64,000 nt of DNA from an uncultured bacterium (lineage in GTDB: Bacteria > Atribacterota > Atribacteria > Atribacterales > Caldatribacteriaceae). Of the stretch, positions 10,405 through 18,240 are shown one piece after another. The notes under the pieces are model-generated. The model had not been told where the DNA came from. It ran no database searches and was given only the letters and a program-made list of their open reading frames with translations. Made by a program: the position numbers and the translations under genes. The number at the start of each line of letters is the position of its first letter. The first letter of the stretch is position 1. Location of the stretch: the NCBI GenBank assembly GCA_937922705.1, contig CALAIW010000010.1, forward strand, positions 62,001 to 126,000, written 5' to 3'.

Positions 10405-10413
10405 TGGTATCAT
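10405..10413 (+). promoter_or_regulatory. Possible extended -10 box for the flavodoxin-like gene
   Basis: TGG followed by TATCAT on the plus strand, with no good -35 box. It lies next to the divergent V-ATPase promoter, so the two would compete for polymerase if both are real. Confidence 0.3.
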
Positions 10414-10444
10414 CAAAAAGAGAAAAATGAAAGGGGGCAAAACT

Positions 10445-10933
10445 ATGAAGGCAGTAGTTCTCTACTATACCAGAACAGGCGTTACTGAGAAAATGGCACA
10501 GACCATCGCACGCACTTTACAAGAAGAGGGAATCTCTACCGAACTCTACAACGTTGAGCACTTTCCTCTTGATACGCTTCCCTCCTACGACCTTATTGTG
10601 GTTGGTTCTCCCACCTACTACGGAACCATGGCTTCCGAAGTGAAAAGATTTCTTGATGAGAGCGTTCGCTTTCACGGGGACCTTGAAGGAAAAGTTGGAG
10701 GAGCTTTTGCCTCCTCGGCAAATCCCGCAGGAGGAAATGAAACCACCGTTCTTTCCATTCTTGAAGCCCTTCTCATTCACGGAATGATCGTCAAAGGGAT
10801 GTCCGAAGGAAGCCACTATGGTCCGGTAGCTATTGAGGACTTTGACACGCGAGCAGAAGAAGAATGCAAAGTGTATGCTCGAAGCCTTGCGCGACTCGTC
10901 AAAGTTCTTCATTCCACAAAGGAGCGACAATGA
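10445..10933 (+). CDS. Flavodoxin-like NAD(P)H:quinone oxidoreductase (WrbA-like)
   Basis: FMN-binding protein of 162 residues in the flavodoxin/WrbA superfamily, likely a soluble quinone or electron-transfer flavoprotein. The FMN phosphate loop is TRTGVTEKMA near residues 9-18. SPTYYGTMASEVKRF holds the aromatic residues stacking on the flavin, and GGNETTVLSILEALLIHG resembles the WrbA block. The start is ATG 10445, seven bases after AAAGGGGG; the maximal ORF adds six residues that cover this site. It is transcribed divergently from the ATPase operon, and its 3' end overlaps the convergent DUF429 gene by 35 bases. Whether it is a two-electron quinone reductase or a flavodoxin cannot be told here. 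Confidence 0.85.
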   Translation: MKAVVLYYTRTGVTEKMAQTIARTLQEEGISTELYNVEHFPLDTLPSYDLIVVGSPTYYGTMASEVKRFLDESVRFHGDLEGKVGGAFASSANPAGGNETTVLSILEALLIHGMIVKGMSEGSHYGPVAIEDFDTRAEEECKVYARSLARLVKVLHSTKERQ

Positions 10934-11582
10934 AACCTGTATCGTCTCCAAATTTTTGCAGTAATTTTTCTCCATACTGACCAGCAAAAAACGCCGTACA
11001 GGCACAGAGAAAAGCGTCGAAACGGTCCTTTTTTCCAGGAGATAAAGAGAGGCAAGCAGCAAGACAGTCCTCGAGATTTTCAAGGTGGAGAGGGGAATTT
11101 TCTTTCTCAAAAAGCTTACCTAGTTCCCAAAACCGTTTTTCTCTGTAGAGTTTGAGACCTGTATCTCCAAAGAACCCAAGGACCGAGAGGGGTGGAAAAA
11201 CCTCAAGAGCATATCCTGCATCCTTAGAGAGTTCAAAAGTTAGGGAAAAATTTTTGGCGACGCTTTCCCAGAAAGGAAAAAGAGCTGGGTAACGTTTGCG
11301 AACGATCTCAAGGTTGATGGGAAGAATACCCAAGTGCTTTTTTCGAAGCCAAGAAAGAAGGTCTTTTTCCGCTTTCCGAAGTCCTTTTTCAACCCGTACC
11401 CGAAGCGGGGCATCAAAAGCCACAACACAGGGGGTAAAAGAAGAAAGATAACCTTCCCACTCTGAAAGACACACAAAAGAGAAAAATTCTCTCCAGCGGG
11501 TCCTACCCTCGCTCTTCTCAATAACGCATACCCAAGAAGGTCTCTTAAAGCCCCAAGAAAGGTCAACGCCGAGAAACCACAT
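10899..11582 (-). CDS. DUF429 family protein
   Basis: A 227-residue protein resembling the DUF429 family (predicted RNase H-like nucleases of unknown substrate). It opens with FLGVDLSWG, an acidic strand typical of RNase H-like folds. VVAFDAPLRV supplies a second conserved aspartate and ALEVFPPLSV is the ExxP-like block. Near the end DRFDAFLCACTAFFAG carries the last acidic pair. ATG 11582 lies inside the end of purF (20-base overlap); the longer ORF runs far into purF and looks spurious. It is the last gene of the pur transcript and overlaps the flavodoxin gene tail to tail. Confidence 0.7.
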   Translation of the reverse strand: MWFLGVDLSWGFKRPSWVCVIEKSEGRTRWREFFSFVCLSEWEGYLSSFTPCVVAFDAPLRVRVEKGLRKAEKDLLSWLRKKHLGILPINLEIVRKRYPALFPFWESVAKNFSLTFELSKDAGYALEVFPPLSVLGFFGDTGLKLYREKRFWELGKLFEKENSPLHLENLEDCLAACLSLSPGKKDRFDAFLCACTAFFAGQYGEKLLQKFGDDTGFIVAPLWNEEL

Positions 11583-12960
11583 GCTCCTCAAGGACAAGTT
11601 TTCCAGTACCTTCTTCAGGAGGAACAGGGTATTCCCCAGTGAAGCAAGCAAAACAGTACTGATTCTCTGGCGGAACAAGACTCTGCTGCAAACCCTCCAG
11701 GGTAAGGTATCGGAGGCTGTCAAGACCAAGAAAAGCACGAATCTCCTCAAGATTCATGGAAGCAGCCAAGAGTTCCTCTCGGGTTGGAAAATCAATACCA
11801 TAGAAACAAGGAAAGCGATGCGGTGGAGAACTCACCCGCATATGAACCTCTTTTGCCCCTGCTGCCTTGAGGGTTGCAATCCGCTGGGAAGAAGTGCTTC
11901 CCCGAACGATGGAATCCTCGATAACGATGATTCGTTTTCCCTTGATGAGACTCCGCATAGGGTTAAGCTTTAATCGCACTCCAAGGTCTCGAAGGTCTTG
12001 AGAGGGTTGAATGAAGGTTCGACCCACGTAAGGGTTCCGAACAAGGGCAAACTCAAAGGGTATGCCCGAGGCTTCTGCAAAGCCCAGGGCAGCGCAGAGG
12101 CCAGAATCCAGTACAGGAACAACCATATCAGCCAAACAATCCTCTTTCTGCGCAAGGAGCATACCCATTTTTTTTCGTGCCTCATAGACAGAATTCCCAA
12201 AAACAACACTGTCAGGCCGAGCAAAATAGATGAGCTCGAAGACACAAAACGCCTTTCGCGAGGAATAGGCATAGAAGAACGATCGAGGACCGTTTTCATC
12301 AATAACCAACATTTCCCCAGGCTCAATTTCCCGAATGAATTCTGCTCCAAGAACGTCAAAGGCACAACTCTCAGAGCTTATCAGGTATCCTTCACGAAGC
12401 TTCCCAAGGCACAGCGGTCGAAACCCCCAAGGGTCCCTGGCAGCAAAAAGGGTTCTTGCAGACATCACGCCAAGCGAAAAAGCGCCTCGCATCTGCCAGA
12501 GAGCCTCCTTCAGCGCGTCCTCAAGGTTATCAAAAACGCTCTGTGCCACAAGATGCAAGACGAGCTCCGTATCCGTGGCTGAGTGAAAAACAGCCCCTTT
12601 CTTTGCGAGCTTTCGCCAAAGCGTCAGAGTGTTGGTAAGGTTTCCGTTGTGGGCTATAGCGAGGGTTCCAAAACGGCATTCTCCGAGAAAAGGTTGAACG
12701 TTTCTCGGTGAAGATGAGCCAGTAGTCGAATAGCGCACATGTCCCAAGGCGATATGACCAGTGAGTTTTCGTAAACTCTCGGTGCTAAAGACTTCAGCAA
12801 CAAGGCCTGTTCCTCGATGCTCACGAAACTTCCGCCCATCAGAAACTACAATCCCCGCACTTTCCTGTCCCCGATGCTGAAGTGAAAAAAGCCCAAGATA
12901 TGCAATTTCAGCTGCACCCTCAAGACCATAAACCCCAAAGACTCCACATTTCTCATACAT
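11563..12960 (-). CDS. purF: Amidophosphoribosyltransferase
   Basis: First committed enzyme of purine synthesis: PRPP plus glutamine gives phosphoribosylamine. The 465-residue protein is the Bacillus-type, iron-sulfur-containing form. The N-terminal nucleophile is Cys5 in [10 protein letters not shown], so a four-residue propeptide would be removed. The Ntn glutaminase domain covers roughly 5-235, and the phosphoribosyl loop is VIEDSIVRGST. Cysteines expected to bind the 4Fe-4S cluster are present in CVFELIYFARPDS, FPCFYGIDFP and YCFACFTGEYP. An in-frame TAG three codons before the ATG excludes a longer propeptide. It overlaps purL by 8 bases. Confidence 0.97.
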   Translation of the reverse strand: MYEKCGVFGVYGLEGAAEIAYLGLFSLQHRGQESAGIVVSDGRKFREHRGTGLVAEVFSTESLRKLTGHIALGHVRYSTTGSSSPRNVQPFLGECRFGTLAIAHNGNLTNTLTLWRKLAKKGAVFHSATDTELVLHLVAQSVFDNLEDALKEALWQMRGAFSLGVMSARTLFAARDPWGFRPLCLGKLREGYLISSESCAFDVLGAEFIREIEPGEMLVIDENGPRSFFYAYSSRKAFCVFELIYFARPDSVVFGNSVYEARKKMGMLLAQKEDCLADMVVPVLDSGLCAALGFAEASGIPFEFALVRNPYVGRTFIQPSQDLRDLGVRLKLNPMRSLIKGKRIIVIEDSIVRGSTSSQRIATLKAAGAKEVHMRVSSPPHRFPCFYGIDFPTREELLAASMNLEEIRAFLGLDSLRYLTLEGLQQSLVPPENQYCFACFTGEYPVPPEEGTGKLVLEEHVVSRR

Positions 12961-15163
12961 ATCGCGCTATGGCTCCCTCCCAAATTTCAAAGGCTTGTGA
13001 GACAGGAAGTCGAACGAGGGTCTTTTTCCCTTTTCGAAGAACGATGTGTTCTCCCTGAACCTTTCCAAGAACCACGCAGGGAATTCCCCAATGCTTCGCT
13101 CGGTCCATAAGTACTTGAAGTTTCTCCTCTTCCAGACTCACGAGCACCCGACCACAACTTTCCCCAAAAAGGAGGACATCCTCCCGAAGGTCTCCACAGG
13201 AAGCGAAGTCAACGTCAACCCCAAAGATTTTGTCTCCAGAAAGCGCTGCCTCAGCAAGGGTTATAGCAATTCCACCTTCACTTACGTCACAAGCAGAAAG
13301 GAAAAGCCTATCTCGAACGCAACTTATAAGGAACTCCTGGAGGCGTTTCTCAAAGGAGAGATCGAGAGAAGGCGGCGGTCCCGCTTCAATGCCATGAACA
13401 ACTCGGAGGTATTCGCTCCCTCCAATCTCCTCCTTCGTCTCCCCAAAAAGCACAATAATACTCCCTTCTTTCACAAAATGCCCACCCACAACCTTGTCAA
13501 TCTCCTCCACAATCCCCACCATACCTATAGTGGGAGTTGGGTACACTGCTCCAAAAGGGCTTTCATTATAGAAAGAAACGTTTCCGCTGACCACCGGTAT
13601 TCCAAAGAAACGGCAAGCATCGCTCAAACCCAAAACCGCTTCGGTGAACTGCCAGTACCGGTCTGGTTTTTCAGGATTGCCAAAGTTCAAACAATCGGTA
13701 ACTCCCGCAGGTTGTGCTCCACAGGAGGCAAGATTTCTCGCCGCTTCAGCAACTGCAATTTGTGCTCCCCGGTATGGATCAAGGAAACAATAAAAGGGGT
13801 TACAGTCCGTGGTCACTGCAATGCCCCAGTGTTTTCCTTTTACCCGAAGAACAACCGTTCCTTTTCCTGGAAGGATCACGGTGTTTGTCTGTACCATGTG
13901 ATCGTATTGCTCAAAAATCCATCGTTTTGAAGCAAGGTTTGGAGAACTCAGAAGCTGCCGAAAAGCACTTTCAAGGTCTTCTGGAAGAGGCACATTATCA
14001 AGGGAAAGATCATTAATCCTGTCGAGGTATGTCGGTCGCTCTCTTGGGGGTACATACACCGGAGGTCGCACAAGCTCTTTCGCTGGAATATCAGCCACAA
14101 CTTCTCCACGGTACCGGATGGTTACTCTTCCTGTATCCGTAACCCTTCCAATAACTTCAGCCTCAAGGCCCCATTTTTTAAAAATGTTTCGAACTTCTTC
14201 TTCGTGCTCCTTAAGGACACAAAGGAGCATTCGTTCTTGGGATTCAGACATCATGATTTCCCAAGCTTCCATTCCCTCCTCTCGAACCGGAACATGGTCA
14301 AGATTAATATCTATACCACTTTCTCCCGCCGCAGCCATCTCACTCGATGAGCAGGTAAGCCCAGCTGCTCCCATGTCCTTAATACCCACAATATATCCCG
14401 TAGCCAGTGCTTCAAGAGTTGCCTCGATAAGGCATTTCTCAGCGAAGGGATCACCAATCTGCACACTTGGACGCTTTTCTTCATTTTCGCCAAACTCCTG
14501 AGAAGCAAGAATACTACACCCGCCGATTCCATCCCGTCCAGTTTTATTCCCCACGTACATAATGGCGTTTCCCACACCTTTTGCCACTGCCCGGGCAAGC
14601 CTTCCTCGAGGAGCTATCCCAATACACATAACGTTGACGAGACAGTTTCCCCGAAATGCAGGATAAAACCACACTTCTCCCGCAACGGTTGGAACCCCTA
14701 CACAGTTCCCATACCAAGCGATTCCTTCAACGACGCCCTTAGCCACATAGCAAGATCGAGGATCATCAAGGGGTCCAAAATGAAGGGAATCGAGACAAGC
14801 AATAGGACGGGCACCACTCCCCAGAATGTCCCGGATAATCCCTCCAATGCCTGTTGCAGCACCCTGTTTTGGCTCAATCTGCGAAGGGTGGTTGTGGCTT
14901 TCCATCTTAAAAACAATGGCAAGACCGTCGTACACGATACCCCCTGCATCTTCTCCCACAAGGACTTCAAAACGTCCTTCCCGAGGAAGAAACTCGAGCC
15001 ATTGCTTCGAGTGGAGGTATCCACAGTGCTCTGACCATTCCACTGAGAACATTGCAACTTCAGTAAGTGTAGGCGCTCGACCAAGCACAGAAAGGATTCT
15101 TTCGTACTCGCCTTTACGTAGACCAAGCTCCCGAGCTACTCTTTCAGGATCCACAACCTGCAT
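12953..15163 (-). CDS. purL: Phosphoribosylformylglycinamidine synthase, large subunit
   Basis: ATP-dependent amidotransferase synthase converting FGAR to FGAM, using ammonia delivered by PurQ with PurS as bridge. At 736 residues it is the small-PurL form. ATG 15163 ([15 protein letters not shown]) has GGAGG upstream and replaces a 25-residue-longer ORF start that lies within purQ. Markers are [11 protein letters not shown] near the N-terminus, [14 protein letters not shown] (ATP and magnesium site), [10 protein letters not shown], and a second AIRS-like half with [12 protein letters not shown] and SGNVSFYNE. It overlaps purQ by 20 bases and purF by 8. Confidence 0.97.
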   Translation of the reverse strand: MQVVDPERVARELGLRKGEYERILSVLGRAPTLTEVAMFSVEWSEHCGYLHSKQWLEFLPREGRFEVLVGEDAGGIVYDGLAIVFKMESHNHPSQIEPKQGAATGIGGIIRDILGSGARPIACLDSLHFGPLDDPRSCYVAKGVVEGIAWYGNCVGVPTVAGEVWFYPAFRGNCLVNVMCIGIAPRGRLARAVAKGVGNAIMYVGNKTGRDGIGGCSILASQEFGENEEKRPSVQIGDPFAEKCLIEATLEALATGYIVGIKDMGAAGLTCSSSEMAAAGESGIDINLDHVPVREEGMEAWEIMMSESQERMLLCVLKEHEEEVRNIFKKWGLEAEVIGRVTDTGRVTIRYRGEVVADIPAKELVRPPVYVPPRERPTYLDRINDLSLDNVPLPEDLESAFRQLLSSPNLASKRWIFEQYDHMVQTNTVILPGKGTVVLRVKGKHWGIAVTTDCNPFYCFLDPYRGAQIAVAEAARNLASCGAQPAGVTDCLNFGNPEKPDRYWQFTEAVLGLSDACRFFGIPVVSGNVSFYNESPFGAVYPTPTIGMVGIVEEIDKVVGGHFVKEGSIIVLFGETKEEIGGSEYLRVVHGIEAGPPPSLDLSFEKRLQEFLISCVRDRLFLSACDVSEGGIAITLAEAALSGDKIFGVDVDFASCGDLREDVLLFGESCGRVLVSLEEEKLQVLMDRAKHWGIPCVVLGKVQGEHIVLRKGKKTLVRLPVSQAFEIWEGAIARYV

Positions 15164-15860
15164 ACCTTTTTTCCTCCAGCCAGGCGACAATGGAGAGAAA
15201 AATCTTCCGGCCATCAACCGACCCAAGAATTTCCTCACAGGCTCTCTCTGGGTGAGGCATCATACCCATGACTCGAAAATCAGAAGAAGCAATACCAGCA
15301 ACGTTCCCCACAGAACCATTGGGATTGTAGGCCTCACTAACCTCTCCCTGAGGCCCGCAGTACCGAAAAACAACTTGTCCTCTTTCGGTAAGGATCCCAA
15401 GTTCATCCTGGGGCAGGAAAAAGTTTCCCTGATAGTGAGCAATAGGAATGCGAAGTATTTCCCCAGGGGTACAAAGGCAGGTAAAAGGAGTATTCGCGTT
15501 TTCTACGCGAAGATATACGTACCGGCAGATAAACCGCCCATTACGGTTTGGCAGAAGGGCTCCAGGGAGAAGACCACTCTCAAGAAGAATTTGAAATCCA
15601 TTACAGATGCCAAGAACTAGCCCTCCCTGGAGCACAAAGTCTCGCACAGCTTCCATAATGGGAGAAAAGCGGGCAATGGCACCAGTGCGGAGATAATCTC
15701 CATAACTAAAGCCTCCAGGGAGTATAATACAATCACACCCCTGGAGGTCAGTGTTTTTGTGCCAGAGGAACACAACGTCCTGCCCTAAAACATCCCTTAA
15801 GGCATAAAAACAATCGTAATCGCAGTTTGACCCTGGAAAAACGACAACACCAAAGCGCAT
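15144..15860 (-). CDS. purQ: Phosphoribosylformylglycinamidine synthase, glutaminase subunit
   Basis: Class I glutamine amidotransferase of 238 residues that releases ammonia for PurL. The nucleophile elbow GICNGFQ places the catalytic cysteine at residue 86, and the His-Glu part of the triad is in [10 protein letters not shown] near the C-terminus. The N-terminus [14 protein letters not shown] is the PurQ signature. Its ATG shares one base with the purS stop (TAATG) and its 3' end overlaps purL, so the three subunits are translationally linked. Confidence 0.97.
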   Translation of the reverse strand: MRFGVVVFPGSNCDYDCFYALRDVLGQDVVFLWHKNTDLQGCDCIILPGGFSYGDYLRTGAIARFSPIMEAVRDFVLQGGLVLGICNGFQILLESGLLPGALLPNRNGRFICRYVYLRVENANTPFTCLCTPGEILRIPIAHYQGNFFLPQDELGILTERGQVVFRYCGPQGEVSEAYNPNGSVGNVAGIASSDFRVMGMMPHPERACEEILGSVDGRKIFLSIVAWLEEKRYAGCGS

Positions 15861-16114
15861 TAGCGGAACTCCTCAACCTCGAAAGTATACCGCTCAATAA
15901 CTGGATTCGCGAGAAGTCGCTCGCACATCTCCTGCACTCGTCGTTCTGCTTCCTCTTTCGTCACCGCCTTAAGAATTATTCTAAAATATTTTCCCGTCTC
16001 AACCTCTTCAACCTCCTGATACGAGAGGGTGTGCAGAGCATTCTTAATCGTCATTCCTTGGGGGTCAAAAACCCCCGGCTTCAGCGTGACAACCACTTTA
16101 CCACAGTATTTCAT
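15860..16114 (-). CDS. purS: Phosphoribosylformylglycinamidine synthase, PurS subunit
   Basis: Small 84-residue subunit that forms a dimeric bridge between PurL and Pur[18 protein letters not shown] and [19 protein letters not shown] are characteristic, as is the final strand [12 protein letters not shown]. Only the purS-Q-L-F part of purine synthesis is here; the other pur genes must lie elsewhere. It begins 11 bases after the Gfo/Idh/MocA gene and may be co-transcribed with it. Confidence 0.95.
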   Translation of the reverse strand: MKYCGKVVVTLKPGVFDPQGMTIKNALHTLSYQEVEEVETGKYFRIILKAVTKEEAERRVQEMCERLLANPVIERYTFEVEEFR

Positions 16115-16125
16115 TACTCTCCTCC

Positions 16126-17328
16126 CTACTCATAGCGAATTTCCTCCCGCTTTCCAGAGGCTGCGGACCGCAAAATGGCGTCACAAATAACAGCGCAACG
16201 GTACCCATCTTCAAAGGTTGCTCCGTATGGAGCAATCTCTTTTCCTCTAACGACAGCTTCAAGGAAGTGGGCTATAGCATGGACAAAGGTGTGCTCCCAA
16301 CCAATAATGTGCCCATGGGGCCACCAGTTCTCCCAGAAGGGATGATAGCTCTCCGTCACAAGGACATTGTGAAAGCCCTGAAGAACTTTTGGTTCCTCAC
16401 CAACACGGTACACTTCGAGTTCGTTGAGACGTTCAAGGTTGAAAACTATGGTTCCCTTGGAACCATTAATCTCAATAACCTGGTGGTTCTTCCGCCCTGC
16501 ACAGAAGCGGGAAGCTTCAAGAGTTCCTATGGCTCCGTTAGCAAACTCCACAACCGCGGCGAAGGCATCATCTACTGTCACCGGGACCTTTTTTGATGGA
16601 TCCTCTAAAGCAGGGCGTTCCTTAATAAAGGTCCGAGTTACAGCACTTACCGCAACAATCTCTCCAACGAGGAACCGGGCAAGGTCAATAATATGTGAAC
16701 CAAGGTCCCCAAGAGCCCCGGAACCAGCAACGTTTTTATCCAATCGCCACACGGCTGGGAAATTTGGATCCATAATCCACTCTTGAAGGTAGCGCGCCCG
16801 GAAGTGGTAAATCTCGCCAAGCTCTCCTGAGGCAATAAGGTCTCGGGCGAGGCGCAGCGCGGGGACAAAACGATAGTTGAAACAAACCATAGCTTTTGCC
16901 TTGGATTCTCTAGCCGCTTCCCACATCACCTTAGCCTCTTCAGCAGTCCCAGCAAGGGGCTTTTCACAGAAAACATGCTTCCCGGCTTTCAAAGCTTCAA
17001 CCGAGGGCTCAAGGTGAAGCGCATTCGGTCCACTATTATCAAGAACCTGCACCTCGGGATCCTGAAGCATCTCCTTCCAGTCCGTATAGTACTTCCCATA
17101 TCCATAGCGAACCATGGCCTCACGAACTGCAGTTTCATTCCGACCACAAATGGCAACAAGCTTCGGAATAGCTACAGGGGGCCAGAAAATATACGGGTAC
17201 TTCTTGTATGCATTGGTGTGCGCTTTCCCCATAAAGGCATACCCAAGCATTCCAATACCAACTTCTGGAATCTCTCCTTGGACACCTCTTGTCTCTCCCA
17301 TAGCAACAAAACCAACTTTTTCACTCAT
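16126..17328 (-). CDS. Gfo/Idh/MocA family oxidoreductase
   Basis: NAD(P)-dependent sugar or cyclitol dehydrogenase family member of 400 residues. The Rossmann glycine motif is GIGMLGYAFMGKAH (about 24-37). The dinucleotide-domain EKP motif is in HVFCEKPLAGTAEEA, and the C-terminal domain has SGALGDLGSHIIDLARFL with the usual aspartate and histidine of the active site. An N-terminal extension of about 22 residues precedes the first strand; the start is well supported by GAGGAGGAG five bases upstream of ATG 17328. The substrate is unknown; relatives act on myo-inositol and other sugars. It sits between an orphan ORF and purS. Confidence 0.88.
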   Translation of the reverse strand: MSEKVGFVAMGETRGVQGEIPEVGIGMLGYAFMGKAHTNAYKKYPYIFWPPVAIPKLVAICGRNETAVREAMVRYGYGKYYTDWKEMLQDPEVQVLDNSGPNALHLEPSVEALKAGKHVFCEKPLAGTAEEAKVMWEAARESKAKAMVCFNYRFVPALRLARDLIASGELGEIYHFRARYLQEWIMDPNFPAVWRLDKNVAGSGALGDLGSHIIDLARFLVGEIVAVSAVTRTFIKERPALEDPSKKVPVTVDDAFAAVVEFANGAIGTLEASRFCAGRKNHQVIEINGSKGTIVFNLERLNELEVYRVGEEPKVLQGFHNVLVTESYHPFWENWWPHGHIIGWEHTFVHAIAHFLEAVVRGKEIAPYGATFEDGYRCAVICDAILRSAASGKREEIRYE

Positions 17329-17330
17329 TT

Positions 17331-17705
17331 CTACTCCTCCTCTCTGTAAGGATTGATTTCTCTCAGAAGCTGCATGACTCTATCTGCTATGTTTTTAATC
17401 GCTTCTTCCTCAAACCCAGAAAGGTCCACAAGAAGAGAAACCGTTATAAAATCAAGGTCTTTTCCTACGCTTGGAAGAACAAAGTGATGAAGCCCCTCCT
17501 CTTGAAGCCTCCTTTTGAGGTGCGTAGCCATAGCAAGGGCTTGGTTCGGGAGCAAAGCGTATTTCTCTGGATCTTCATCAGCAAGGACAAAACCAACTTC
17601 GGCAATGTCACCTCGTACTCGGATAAGGGCAAACTCCCCAAAAGGATAATGGTCCTCAATGTACAGCCGGAAAATCCTTCCCTTAGGTATGGAAATGCTC
17701 CTCAC
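17331..17705 (-). CDS. Hypothetical protein, no family recognised
   Basis: About 124 residues from GTG 17705; the open frame extends to a TTG at 17747, inside the RidA-like gene, and the true start is unclear because no candidate has a well-placed ribosome site. The sequence mixes beta-like stretches (RIFRLYIEDHYPFGEF, DIAEVGFVLA, DFITVSLLVDL) with a helix (NQALAMATHLKRRLQEE) and ends in a charged helix. There are no cysteine clusters, membrane segments or signal peptide. The two-strand, helix, strand, helix order could be a small alpha/beta domain. It is tightly packed between RidA-like and Gfo/Idh genes, so a shared metabolic role is possible. Confidence 0.7.
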   Translation of the reverse strand: MRSISIPKGRIFRLYIEDHYPFGEFALIRVRGDIAEVGFVLADEDPEKYALLPNQALAMATHLKRRLQEEGLHHFVLPSVGKDLDFITVSLLVDLSGFEEEAIKNIADRVMQLLREINPYREEE

Positions 17706-18180
17706 TCCCAAGGTTATTATAACACCGTACACGTACAAGAAGCTCAATCTCTACCGGGGCTCCCAGAGGAAGTTCTTGTACGCCCACTGCACAGCGAGCA
17801 TGTCTTCCTTTTTCTCCAAAAAGAGCAAAAAGGAGTTCAGAAGCACCATTGAGAACCTGGGCTTGTTCCGTAAATCCCTCCCCCGAAGCTACAAAACCCA
17901 CAAGGCGCACAATTTGCTCTACAGCATCAAGCGTTCCAGCAATATGTTCCACGACGCTCAGACAATTAAGTACACACAACTTCGCTGCTTCATAACCTTC
18001 TGCCACAGAAAGGTTGACGCCAAGCTTCCCCCTGTAACGGAGTTCCCCGGCAACAAAGGGAAGTTGTCCTGACGTCCAGATGAACTCCCCTACTTGGATA
18101 CCGGGAACATAAGCACCACGAGGCTGTGGCAAAGGAGGAAGTTCAAAGCCAAGTTCGGCAAGCCGTTTTTTTATCTCCAT
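17683..18180 (-). CDS. RidA/YjgF family protein
   Basis: Protein of 165 residues in the YjgF/YER057c/UK114 superfamily; RidA members hydrolyse reactive enamine/imine intermediates made by PLP enzymes. The family pattern is visible in PQPRGAYVPGIQVGEFIWTS, GQLPF, VNLSVAEGYEAAKLCVLNCL and the LVGFVAS strand. The late RCAVGVQELPLGAPVEIELL includes the usual hydrophobic-Val-x-x-LP. The arginine that defines deaminating RidA aligns near RCAVGV but cannot be assigned with certainty. It is the first gene of the minus-strand run ending in purF, and its promoter overlaps that of malQ. Confidence 0.88.
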   Translation of the reverse strand: MEIKKRLAELGFELPPLPQPRGAYVPGIQVGEFIWTSGQLPFVAGELRYRGKLGVNLSVAEGYEAAKLCVLNCLSVVEHIAGTLDAVEQIVRLVGFVASGEGFTEQAQVLNGASELLFALFGEKGRHARCAVGVQELPLGAPVEIELLVRVRCYNNLGSEEHFHT

Positions 18181-18201
18181 ACCCTGTCTACCCCTTTTTC
18201 G

Positions 18202-18208
18202 TATAATA
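18202..18208. promoter_or_regulatory. Overlapping divergent -10 boxes (malQ and RidA-like gene)
   Basis: The plus strand reads TATAAT at 18202-18207 and the minus strand reads TATTAT at 18203-18208, so one A/T block may serve both directions. -35 boxes are weak on both sides. The 60-base gap holds nothing else. Confidence 0.45.
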
Positions 18209-18240
18209 TCCTAAACGGATAAGAAGGGAAAGAGCACACT

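Noticed and set aside
16115-16125. Purine riboswitch or PurR-type operator before purS
   Set aside because: Only 11 bases separate purS from the preceding gene.
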